DNA of 10,655 nucleotides from Phycisphaerales bacterium UBA966 (lineage in GTDB: Bacteria; Planctomycetota; Phycisphaerae; Phycisphaerales; SM1A02): the NCBI GenBank assembly GCA_002292895.1, contig DBCE01000185.1, forward strand, positions 1-10,655, written 5' to 3'. Made by a program: the position numbers and the translations under genes. Each line of letters opens with the position of its first letter. Positions within the stretch are counted from its first letter, which is position 1. The notes below the pieces were generated by a model that was given only the letters and a program-made list of their open reading frames with translations, was not told the origin of the DNA and ran no database searches. Of this stretch, positions 1 to 6,287 are shown piece by piece.

Positions 1-306
1 GGTGTAGATGCGCTGCTCGGCACCGGACTTGTGGAAGTCCGGGTGATCCATGAAATCGATTTCGTCGGCGAGCAATTCGCTGAGGAGCGCTGCATCGGCC
101 CGCGTGCGTTGCGCTTTGGTTGGCTTGGCTGGCTTGGTCAACTTGGGCTCAACGCGCGCGACAGGCGCGAGCGAAGAGCGCGTTGGACTTGGCAGGGGAG
201 TTGAACCGCATCCACCACCGCTCGTCACTTGTCCGCGGCGGTGCCGGGTGCGTGCCTGAGGAAGGCGACCGTCTCCGTCCATGATGCTGTGGGGTAGTGT
301 GGTCAT
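1..306 (-). CDS. Hypothetical protein, N-terminal part, cut by the left window edge
   Basis: A minus-strand frame is open from an ATG at 306 to the window edge, giving 102 codons with no stop. A second in-frame ATG at 282 is an equally possible start, and neither has a clear Shine-Dalgarno site. I do not recognise the protein. The first ~65 residues are rich in Pro, Ser, Arg and Gly and look disordered, with a Lys/Pro stretch reading KLTKPAKPTKAQRTRAD. After that comes a more ordered, acidic, helix-like part (ALLSELLADEIDFMDHPDF), which reads like the beginning of a folded domain. There is no signal peptide or membrane segment. It lies downstream of ndk on the same strand, but a strong terminator separates them, so it probably has its own promoter in 307-520. 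The frame is supported only by its openness and protein-like composition, so it could still be spurious. Confidence 0.5.
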   Translation of the reverse strand, partial: MTTLPHSIMDGDGRLPQARTRHRRGQVTSGGGCGSTPLPSPTRSSLAPVARVEPKLTKPAKPTKAQRTRADAALLSELLADEIDFMDHPDFHKSGAEQRIYT

Positions 307-376
307 TGTGTGGTTGACGACCGTGCGGGGTTCGCCTGTACTCCTACGCAATCATTCGCAACGTGTTCACTGCGGA

Positions 377-392
377 TTCAATAAAATTTGAA
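377..392. promoter_or_regulatory. AT-rich dyad in the intergenic region, possible promoter or operator
   Basis: The stretch between the left-edge gene and the ndk terminator (307-520) has no convincing gene. It contains an AT-rich island with a dyad, TTCAA-N6-TTGAA, unlike its GC-rich surroundings. On the minus strand a TTGAAC lies upstream at about -35 distance, but no good -10 box follows it. This is a plausible control region for the left-edge gene. No factor can be named. Confidence 0.2.
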
Positions 393-520
393 ACCTAATA
401 CGGACGTTCAACCGCCCACGGGGGTCACCCATTGGCGAGCGATTGTCCAGAGGCGTTGCACCTTGAGATGCACGGTGGCTGTCGTGGGTTCGGAATTGTG
501 GCGACGGCGCCGTGATAAAG

Positions 521-553
521 CAGCCAAGGCGCTCGAAATGAGCGCCTTGGCTG
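521..553 (-). terminator. Rho-independent terminator of ndk
   Basis: There is a perfect 14-bp inverted repeat: CAGCCAAGGCGCTC at 521-534 and its complement at 540-553, around a 5-nt loop. It lies 35 nt past the ndk stop codon. On the minus strand the stem is followed by CTTTATC, a short, imperfect U-tract. The plus-strand side, TAATTAT, is also AT-rich, so the hairpin may stop transcription from both directions. Confidence 0.8.
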
Positions 554-588
554 TAATTATCAGACGTATAAACAGGTCGGGGAGTCGC

Positions 589-1059
589 TTACTCCGGCGT
601 TCCGCTCGACATGTCGTAGACCCAGGCATCGCCGGGGCGCTTGAAGTCCAAGACTTCGCCCTTGTTGAAGAATAGGGAAAGCTCGCGGACAGCGGCTTCC
701 GGGCTGTCGGAGCCGTGGATCAGGTTGAAACTGTTGGAAACGCCAAAGTCGCCGCGGATGGTTCCGCCGGCAGCCTTTGAACCGAACGTGGCGCCCATGA
801 GGTTTCGGCAGATGGCCACCGCGCCGTTGCCACGGATGGCCAAGACCAACACCGGGCTGGAGGTCATGAACTTGACCAAGCCAGGATAGAACGGGCGTGC
901 CGCGTGATCCTTGTAGTGTTCAGCGGCCAGTTCTGGGCTGATCTGCGTGAGTTTGGCACCGACAATTTGCAGACCCTTCTCTTCGAAGCGGCTGATGATG
1001 CGACCCATGAGACCGCGTTGGACGGCGTCTGGCTTAAGAATGATGAGGCTTGTTTCCAT
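589..1059 (-). CDS. ndk: Nucleoside diphosphate kinase
   Basis: Ndk transfers the gamma phosphate of ATP to other nucleoside diphosphates through a phosphohistidine intermediate, balancing NTP and dNTP pools in the cytoplasm. The 156-residue product has the whole family pattern. It begins with LIILKPDAVQRGLMGRII and the conserved Lys9, followed by the LMGAT segment near 88-92 and TIRGDF near 100-105. The active-site motif NLIHGSDSPEAA has the catalytic His at 115. Most bacterial forms are near 140-145 residues; this one has about ten extra residues past the usual WVY end. I chose the ATG at 1059 because the homologous N-terminus starts there and a GGAG Shine-Dalgarno sits 7 nt upstream. A longer frame to 1119 adds 20 unconserved residues and is unlikely. 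The gene is transcribed divergently from top6B and has its own terminator. Confidence 0.97.
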   Translation of the reverse strand: METSLIILKPDAVQRGLMGRIISRFEEKGLQIVGAKLTQISPELAAEHYKDHAARPFYPGLVKFMTSSPVLVLAIRGNGAVAICRNLMGATFGSKAAGGTIRGDFGVSNSFNLIHGSDSPEAAVRELSLFFNKGEVLDFKRPGDAWVYDMSSGTPE

Positions 1060-1087
1060 GTTGTTCTCCGTGAGTTGTGGGGCGGCA

Positions 1088-1093
1088 AGGATA
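1088..1093 (-). promoter_or_regulatory. Possible extended -10 promoter of ndk
   Basis: Reading the minus strand, TGC-TATCCT resembles an extended -10 element, with a likely transcription start near 1081 and a ~20-nt leader. No good -35 box is seen 16-18 nt upstream, so the call rests on the -10 alone. The rest of the 183-bp divergent region toward top6B shows no clear plus-strand promoter. Confidence 0.25.
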
Positions 1094-1242
1094 GCAAAAA
1101 ACCGAGTCCGGCAGGGCATTCAGCCGATCCTGCTACCGTACCCGCCCCTTCGCCGCCAAACGACGAAGCATGACGCGGCCCGTGATCCAGGACGTTGGGC
1201 ACGGGAAGCATTGATCCGCGAACGCACGTAAAGGAGCCCGAA

Positions 1243-3438
1243 ATGGCAGCCAAGGAAGCCGCTGCAGTGGCTGAACCGAAGAAGAAGTCCGCCACGCCCA
1301 AGGTGGATGCGGAGTCCATGGCCACTCGGCAGCGGGACATTTCGGTCAGTGAATTCTTTGCAAAGAACCGTCACTTGCTTGGGTTTGACAACCCGCGCAA
1401 GGCGATGTTGACCACCATCAAGGAAGCCGTCGACAACTCGCTTGATGCCTGCGAAGAAGCAGGGATCTTGCCGGAGATCGCGGTGATCATTGAGGACCTC
1501 GAGCCAACGCGTCCCGCGTCAGCCAAGAGTTCGCGCTACCGCGTGACGGTGGTTGACAATGGTCCGGGCATTGTTCGCAAGCAGGTCGAGAACATCTTTG
1601 GTCGTCTGCTGTACGGATCGAAGTTTCACCGCTTAAAAATGAGCCGCGGTCAGCAGGGCATCGGTATCAGCGCCGCTGGCATGTACGGGCTGATCACTAC
1701 TGGTCGGCCGATGGCAATCTTCACCAAGCCGAAGGCTGGTCAGCCAACCCACCACATCGAGTTGGCGATGAACACCAAGACCAACCGCGCCGAAGTGACC
1801 TTTGACAAAGAGGTCAAGGACTTCCCGCCGGATCGCCTGCGCAAGCTGAGCGCTGGAACACGCGCGCTGGCTGAGCAGAGTGGATTTTTGACTGCAACAG
1901 AATTCCCAACTGGTACGTCCGTGAGCATTGAGCTTGATGGCAAGTACCAGCGCGGGCGTGGTTCGGTGGACGAGTTTCTTGAACTCACCGCCATTGCCAA
2001 TCCACACGCACGCATCGTCTTTGTTCCGCCGACACGCGTGACCGAAGACGACGAACCCGATGTATTGACGGCCGCTGAGGCAAGCGCCGCCGCTGTTGCC
2101 AAGGTCACTACCGAGACCAACGGCGTCATTGTCTTTCCGCGTGGCGTTCATGAATTGCCCCGTGAAACCAAGGAAATCCAGCCGCACCCGAAGGGGATCG
2201 AGCTGGGAATCCTGTTACAGATGCTTAAGGATTACGAGGTCACCGAGAAGGGCGGCACGCTCTTTAAGTTCCTTCAGGATTGCTTCTGCCGCGTGAGTGC
2301 GTCCACCGCAAGCGGTATGTGTGAAGCAATTGGGCTGACGAGCCGTACCAAGGTGGCTGATGTTGGTCCGCCGCAGGCCGAGAAACTCTTCAAAGTGTTT
2401 CAGGAATCAAAGCTGGCGCCGCCGCCGACGGATTGCCTGGCACCGATCGGCGTTCGGCAATTGCTCGCCGGAATGCTCAAAGGCGTGCGCGCTGAGTTCT
2501 ACGCTGCATCAAGCCGTGAGGCGGATGTCTACCGTGGTCGACCCTTCCAAATCGAGGCAGCCATTGCGTTCGGTGGTGAGTTGCCTGGTGACGAAACCGC
2601 GCGCGTCATTCGCTTTGCCAACCGTGTGCCGCTGCTCTTTCAGCAGAGTGCATGCTCCAGTTTCAAGGCAGTCAGCGAGACGGGTTGGAAGAACTACAAC
2701 TTGTCACAACCGCGTGGCGGAATTCCGGTTGGCCCGCTGGTGATCATGATTCATATGGCTTCGGTGTGGGTGCCTTTCACCAGCGAGAGTAAGGAAGCCA
2801 TTGCGGACTACGACGAGATTCGCAAGGAGATGAAGTTGGCGTTGATGGAGTGCGGGCGCAAGCTGGGCACCTACCTGCGCAAGCGCCAGCGCATGCGCCG
2901 CGAAGGTCAGCGTCGCGATGTGTTTGAGCGCTACATCGGCGAGATTGCCAAGGCATTGCATGCCATCATGGGTGCTGATCCAAAGGCGATCTACGACGCA
3001 CTGTTGGAGCAAGCCAACGCGCGCACCGCAGTTGCCGATCAAGTGCTTGACGAAGACGGCAAGGTCATCAAGGATGAAGATCCATCTGGACCGGACGATG
3101 ATGGCGTGCTCATTGTGCACGACGCCATCGCTCCCGCGGTGACGCAACTTTCCTCCACCCCGTTTGCGCCGCTGGACTTTGGTAACAGCAGTAAGAAGCA
3201 GACGAGTCAGGGTGGCGCAACGGCAAAGGGTGCTACTCGTCAGTCCCGTGGCACGGGCGACGCTCCGTCTCGTAGCAAGGGCAAGTCGAAAGCAGATGCC
3301 GCAGCGAGCCCCAAGCGAACTGCGAAGCAGGCTCCAGAGTCAGCAGCCCGAGCCGAGCTTCGTGCGCGTGCCGCCAAGGCGGCGAGCCGTAAGCCTGGCA
3401 GCAGTAAGCCAAGTAATGACGGCCCGCGACTCTTCTGA
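1243..3438 (+). CDS. top6B: DNA topoisomerase VI subunit B (GHKL ATPase)
   Basis: This is the ATP-binding half of a type IIB topoisomerase. ATP-driven dimerisation of B gates strand passage through the double-strand break made by subunit A. In the 731-residue product the GHKL ATPase runs from about residue 35 to 260. Its motifs are EAVDNSLDA (Glu61, Asn65), DNGPGI (Asp105) and GQQGIGISAAGMYG at 136-149. A helix-two-turn-helix-like region follows at about 335-410. The transducer is at about 420-575, with WKNYNLSQP and PFTSESKEAIA; Lys517 is the likely switch lysine. After ~600 come an acidic stretch and a Lys/Ala/Ser/Arg-rich tail of about 80 residues (see findings). Archaeal B subunits are near 530 residues, so this one is long, mainly through the tail and an Ala/acid-rich insert near 264-292. 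The start at 1243 is preceded by AAGGAG with 6-nt spacing. The upstream in-frame ATG at 1195 has no such site. Confidence 0.96.
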   Translation: MAAKEAAAVAEPKKKSATPKVDAESMATRQRDISVSEFFAKNRHLLGFDNPRKAMLTTIKEAVDNSLDACEEAGILPEIAVIIEDLEPTRPASAKSSRYRVTVVDNGPGIVRKQVENIFGRLLYGSKFHRLKMSRGQQGIGISAAGMYGLITTGRPMAIFTKPKAGQPTHHIELAMNTKTNRAEVTFDKEVKDFPPDRLRKLSAGTRALAEQSGFLTATEFPTGTSVSIELDGKYQRGRGSVDEFLELTAIANPHARIVFVPPTRVTEDDEPDVLTAAEASAAAVAKVTTETNGVIVFPRGVHELPRETKEIQPHPKGIELGILLQMLKDYEVTEKGGTLFKFLQDCFCRVSASTASGMCEAIGLTSRTKVADVGPPQAEKLFKVFQESKLAPPPTDCLAPIGVRQLLAGMLKGVRAEFYAASSREADVYRGRPFQIEAAIAFGGELPGDETARVIRFANRVPLLFQQSACSSFKAVSETGWKNYNLSQPRGGIPVGPLVIMIHMASVWVPFTSESKEAIADYDEIRKEMKLALMECGRKLGTYLRKRQRMRREGQRRDVFERYIGEIAKALHAIMGADPKAIYDALLEQANARTAVADQVLDEDGKVIKDEDPSGPDDDGVLIVHDAIAPAVTQLSSTPFAPLDFGNSSKKQTSQGGATAKGATRQSRGTGDAPSRSKGKSKADAAASPKRTAKQAPESAARAELRARAAKAASRKPGSSKPSNDGPRLF

Positions 3439-3460
3439 TCATTCTGATCAACATTGATCA
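3433..3460 (+). repeat. Three TGATCA hexamers at the top6B/top6A junction
   Basis: TGATCA occurs at 3436-3441, 3445-3450 and 3455-3460. The first two belong to a perfect tandem repeat of TTCTGATCA (3433-3441 and 3442-3450). The first hexamer supplies the TGA stop of top6B. Because the hexamer is its own complement, neighbouring copies could pair into short hairpins with 3- or 4-nt loops. Its role is unknown; it could be an operator-like array or an mRNA element between two co-transcribed genes. Confidence 0.6.
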
Positions 3461-3486
3461 TCTAGTTACGAGATAGGAACGACACC

Positions 3487-4623
3487 ATGGCAAAGCAGAA
3501 GACACCCAGCGCGCCCGCTCGCACCAAGAAGGAGCGTGACGCCGCCACTGAGAAGAAGATTGTGACACTCGCCACCGATGTGGCGAAGCGTTCGCTTGCA
3601 GGAAATGAGCCGACTGTTCGCGTTCCCACGCGCACCAAGAGCAACACGCTTTGGAACAAGAAAAAGGGCATCTTGCAAATGGGTCCTGCTGCGCAAGAGC
3701 GCGGTCTGTTCAACTTGAGTCAGGCGAAGAGTTTCATGCAGACGATGCTGCATTCATCAAGCATCAAGGACTTGATTGCCGCGGAGAAGACACTGAGTTT
3801 GCGTGGAATGTTCTACAAGGGTCTGCACACAGTGGCGGGCACCAAGGAGAAGACCTTCGCTGATCAGGATGAGTCGGACGGCATCTTGGAAGACCTTGAA
3901 GTGTCGCTTGCGGCGCTGCGTGAAGAATTGCACATCTTTGCCAAGAAGGCGGGCACGATGGTGGGCAATATCACCATCATTGACTCGGGCGATGAAATCG
4001 ACTGCCGACGCATGGGATCAGGCGGCTACGCCATCCCATCCATCGTGGAGCCCGACGTGATCAAGTTCAAGAAGTGTGACGCCAAGTTCGTTCTGCATGT
4101 TGAGAAGAACACCGTGTGGAGTCGCTTCAACGAGGATCGCTTCTGGGAGAAGCACAATTGCATCTTGACCGAAGGCGGTGGCCAGCCACCACGCGGGGTG
4201 CGCCGCTTGTTGCGTCGACTGAACGAAGAACTTGGGCTGCCGGTGTACTGCCTGCTCGACTGCGATCCATGGGGGCACTACATCTACAGCGTGATCAAAC
4301 AGGGCAGTATCTCGTTGGCGTTCGAGAGTGAGCGCTTGGCGATTCCTGATGTGAAGTACTTGGGGATTCGCGCTGGTGATTACCGTGCGTGTGGCCTCAG
4401 TGATGATGTGCAGATTGCGCTCAATGACACCGACATTAAGCGTGCCAAGGAGATTGCCGCGTACCCGTGGTTTGAAGGTCACAAGGGTTGGCAGCGCGAG
4501 ATTTCTGGGATGCTCAACAACGGATTCAAGATGGAAGTGGAGTCCCTGATTACCAAGGACATCTCCTACGTCACTGAAACGTATGTACCGCAGCGCCTCA
4601 AGGCAAAGGACTGGTTGGACTAA
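3487..4623 (+). CDS. top6A: DNA topoisomerase VI subunit A (Spo11-like, catalytic)
   Basis: This is the DNA-cleaving subunit of topoisomerase VI, homologous to eukaryotic Spo11. It makes a two-ended double-strand break through an active-site tyrosine, so the A2B2 complex can relax or decatenate DNA. The 378-residue product has a basic, disordered N-terminus (1-60). The 5Y-CAP/winged-helix domain follows, with TLSLRGMFYKGLH holding the catalytic Tyr110. The Toprim domain has VLHVEKNTVW (Glu206) and CLLDCDPWGH (Asp258 and Asp260), the metal-binding acids. The family motif usually has two adjacent tyrosines; the first is Phe109 here, and the catalytic one is kept. Length matches archaeal A subunits (about 360-390). 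It sits 48 nt after top6B, and the B-then-A order suggests one operon. The ATG at 3487 has a modest AGGA site 8 nt upstream. Toprim and tyrosine are intact, so the enzyme should be active. Confidence 0.96.
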   Translation: MAKQKTPSAPARTKKERDAATEKKIVTLATDVAKRSLAGNEPTVRVPTRTKSNTLWNKKKGILQMGPAAQERGLFNLSQAKSFMQTMLHSSSIKDLIAAEKTLSLRGMFYKGLHTVAGTKEKTFADQDESDGILEDLEVSLAALREELHIFAKKAGTMVGNITIIDSGDEIDCRRMGSGGYAIPSIVEPDVIKFKKCDAKFVLHVEKNTVWSRFNEDRFWEKHNCILTEGGGQPPRGVRRLLRRLNEELGLPVYCLLDCDPWGHYIYSVIKQGSISLAFESERLAIPDVKYLGIRAGDYRACGLSDDVQIALNDTDIKRAKEIAAYPWFEGHKGWQREISGMLNNGFKMEVESLITKDISYVTETYVPQRLKAKDWLD

Positions 4624-4638
4624 GCGCGGGTCTCGCGC
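4624..4638. terminator. Small hairpin between convergent top6A and kinase genes
   Basis: GCGCG-N5-CGCGC forms a 5-bp GC stem directly after the top6A stop. The 17-nt gap between the two convergent stop codons contains nothing else. No U-tract follows on either strand, so it is at best a weak or factor-assisted terminator. Confidence 0.25.
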
Positions 4639-4640
4639 AA

Positions 4641-5690
4641 TCAGCGCGGCGCTGTTGCGTCGGACGCCGTCTCGGCGAGTGGCAGGGTGATGCGAAAGCG
4701 TGCACCGTGGCCATCGATTGCATCAAGCGCTTCGATACTCCCGCCGTGCGCCTCCACAATGCGCCGTGCGGTGGCCAGGCCGAGTCCATTTCCGCCCGGC
4801 TTGGTGGTGTGATACGGCTCAAAGGCGTGTTGGCGCATCTCTTGGGTCAATCCTGGGCCAGTGTCTTCCACATCAATGGCAGCGCAGCGGGGGTTCTCGG
4901 TCCGGCTTTCGGGCGGATCGGCGTACACCGAAAGTTGCAGTGTCCGGGCGCGGTCTTCGGGGAGGTCTTGCATGGCCTGCACGGAGTTCAGGAGCAAATT
5001 GAGCAGTGCTTGCTTCAGGAGCGAAGGGTCGGCGTCAACAATCACCGGATGCCGGTCCGTATCGACAACGAATCGGACGCCCGCTTGCTCCGCTTGCGGC
5101 ATGAAGAAGTCGCTGATTTCGGTCACGGCATCACGAAGATCGCAGTGCCGCCGATCAAGTTGCAATCGGCCCGCATAACGCAGGAAATCAGTGAGAATGT
5201 CGCGGAGCCGTGCCGCTTCGCGCGCAAGTGTGTCCACGCGGCGAGACATGCTGGCGCGATCGGTTTCATCCAGCGGCGAGTCCAGGATTTCCTCGCGCAG
5301 CAGTTGGGCATTCAAGACCACGGTGGAAAGTGGATTCTTGATTTCGTGCGCCAGCCCGCGGGTCATCGATGCAATCTCGGCGTTGCGCGCGCTTTCGGCG
5401 GCTGCACGTTCAGCGTGCCGGACTTGCGTTCGTTGCACACGCATCATGCGGTAGGGAATCCACCAGGCGAGCGCAACGATGCAGAGTGCGCTGCCCAGTG
5501 CCAAGGCGATGACCGCCCAACCGGGGAGCGATTCCGCAGCGGCAGTCGGCATAGGAGCTGGCTGCCACGGAGCTCCGACGGTGGCGATGGTGCCAGCGGC
5601 ACCCGTATCAACAAGAACGCCCGACACGCGCAGGTGTCGGGCAGGGAATAGTCCTGCATAAAGCAGGGGTCTCAACATTTCAATATGCAT
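4641..5690 (-). CDS. Membrane-anchored sensor histidine kinase
   Basis: This two-component sensor kinase autophosphorylates a histidine and would pass the phosphate to a response regulator. In the 349-residue frame from 5690, one membrane helix lies near 57-78. A charged linker follows. The HisKA box is GLAHEIKNPLS with His115, and the HATPase domain has the N-box NLLLNSVQAM (Asn235), G1 DTGPGL (Asp276), the F-box FEPYHTTKP and G2 GGNGLGLA. All catalytic motifs are present. There is no recognisable sensor domain and no response regulator in the window. The start is doubtful. The ATGs at 5690 and 5678 lack Shine-Dalgarno sites, their first ~18 codons are AT-ending and unlike the rest, and a terminator-like hairpin lies inside this stretch. 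The ATG at 5552 (residue 47) would give a 303-residue kinase with the membrane helix at its N-terminus. The gene lies 25 nt (or 163 nt) after the cold-shock gene. Confidence 0.9.
   Translation of the reverse strand: MHIEMLRPLLYAGLFPARHLRVSGVLVDTGAAGTIATVGAPWQPAPMPTAAAESLPGWAVIALALGSALCIVALAWWIPYRMMRVQRTQVRHAERAAAESARNAEIASMTRGLAHEIKNPLSTVVLNAQLLREEILDSPLDETDRASMSRRVDTLAREAARLRDILTDFLRYAGRLQLDRRHCDLRDAVTEISDFFMPQAEQAGVRFVVDTDRHPVIVDADPSLLKQALLNLLLNSVQAMQDLPEDRARTLQLSVYADPPESRTENPRCAAIDVEDTGPGLTQEMRQHAFEPYHTTKPGGNGLGLATARRIVEAHGGSIEALDAIDGHGARFRITLPLAETASDATAPR
5619..5642 (-). terminator. Terminator-like hairpin downstream of the cold-shock gene
   Basis: GCCCGACAC-N6-GTGTCGGGC is a perfect 9-bp stem. 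On the minus strand it is followed by GTTCTTGTTG, which is U-rich but interrupted. It lies about 75-100 nt past the cold-shock stop codon and inside the longest reading of the kinase gene. Smaller hairpins flank it at 5653-5667 (CCTGC stem) and 5589-5603 (GGTGCC stem). It may end the cold-shock transcript. Confidence 0.45.
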
Positions 5691-5715
5691 CAGGCGCGCC
5701 GCGTTGAGCGACGGA

Positions 5716-5970
5716 TCATGTGCTGCTGCCGGCGGCTGGAACGCGAGTCAGCGAACGAGCCTTGGTGGCGGCCCATCCCTTGGCACCCTCAGTCGCGGAA
5801 TAGACGACCATTTCGGCGTCATTCAGAGTGCGGAATCCGCCCTCCTGATCGATGACTGAGAAGTGAACGAAGATGTCCTGGCCTTGCGGTCCAACGATGA
5901 ATCCGAATCCCTTGCGGGGATCGAACCACTTCACTTGGCCTTCAACGTTTTCGAGAGTGGTATTGGACAT
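5716..5970 (-). CDS. Cold-shock-domain protein (CspA family)
   Basis: This small single-stranded nucleic-acid-binding protein of the CspA family acts as an RNA chaperone in the cytoplasm and often helps translation in the cold or at growth transitions. The 84-residue product contains GQVKWFDPRKGFGFI, which includes the RNP1 motif KGFGFI, then DIFVHFSVI, which includes RNP2, and GFRTL. Typical members are 65-70 residues; this one has a few extra N-terminal residues and a ~12-residue Ser/Ala-rich end. I chose the ATG at 5970 because the domain begins just after it. The frame is open to 6048, but those residues resemble nothing in the family. The purine-rich GAGCGAG upstream is at best a weak ribosome site. 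A good promoter lies about 100 nt upstream, giving a ~90-nt leader. Whether the protein is cold-induced cannot be told from sequence. Confidence 0.95.
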   Translation of the reverse strand: MSNTTLENVEGQVKWFDPRKGFGFIVGPQGQDIFVHFSVIDQEGGFRTLNDAEMVVYSATEGAKGWAATKARSLTRVPAAGSST

Positions 5971-6067
5971 GGGTGCTCGCTCTAACTTGGTGACTTTCCT
6001 ACCGATGAACACGCAGGAAGGTGCGGTTGTGTGATCCGCCGGCCCCAAACTTTCCGAGACCGGCTGA

Positions 6068-6096
6068 ATTATGCTCCGGTTTTAGGACTTATGCAA
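6068..6096 (-). promoter_or_regulatory. Sigma-70-type promoter of the cold-shock gene, with overlapping dyad
   Basis: On the minus strand, TTGCAT (6091-6096) and CATAAT (6068-6073) are separated by exactly 17 nt, close to the housekeeping consensus. A 14-nt dyad, GACTT-N4-AAGTC (6086-6099), overlaps the -35 box and could bind a regulator. The predicted start near 6061 leaves a leader of about 90 nt before the ATG at 5970. The remaining upstream stretch to 6229 holds no gene that I can see, only a direct repeat of TGAACAAT at 6100-6107 and 6171-6178. Confidence 0.5.
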
Positions 6097-6229
6097 GTCT
6101 GAACAATCAATACTTTCGGGTTTCGTGCCTGCAATTTGAGAACGAATAACTCAGCGGTTGTAGTGGCTTGTGAACAATGGGGTTACGAGGGAGGGTGGGC
6201 TTGGGTTCGCAAACTTGGCGTAAAAAATA

Positions 6230-6258
6230 CCGAGGCCATCTGTTGTAGATGGCCTCGG
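6230..6258 (-). terminator. Rho-independent terminator of rpsO-pnp
   Basis: A perfect 12-bp stem, CCGAGGCCATCT at 6230-6241 and its complement at 6247-6258, encloses a 5-nt loop. On the minus strand TATTTTTTA follows directly, a clear U-tract. It lies 29 nt past the pnp stop codon and closes the transcription unit. Confidence 0.92.
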
Positions 6259-6287
6259 CTCATGAGTACTGGTATCGCAGTCAGGTG

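Noticed and set aside
388..675. A 95-codon plus-strand frame over the ndk terminator and 3' end
   Set aside because: It runs through a terminator hairpin and into conserved ndk coding, its composition is Arg-rich, and it has no ribosome site.
4707..5651. A 314-codon plus-strand open frame opposite the histidine kinase
   Set aside because: The minus strand carries every kinase motif in order. The antisense product has no family features.
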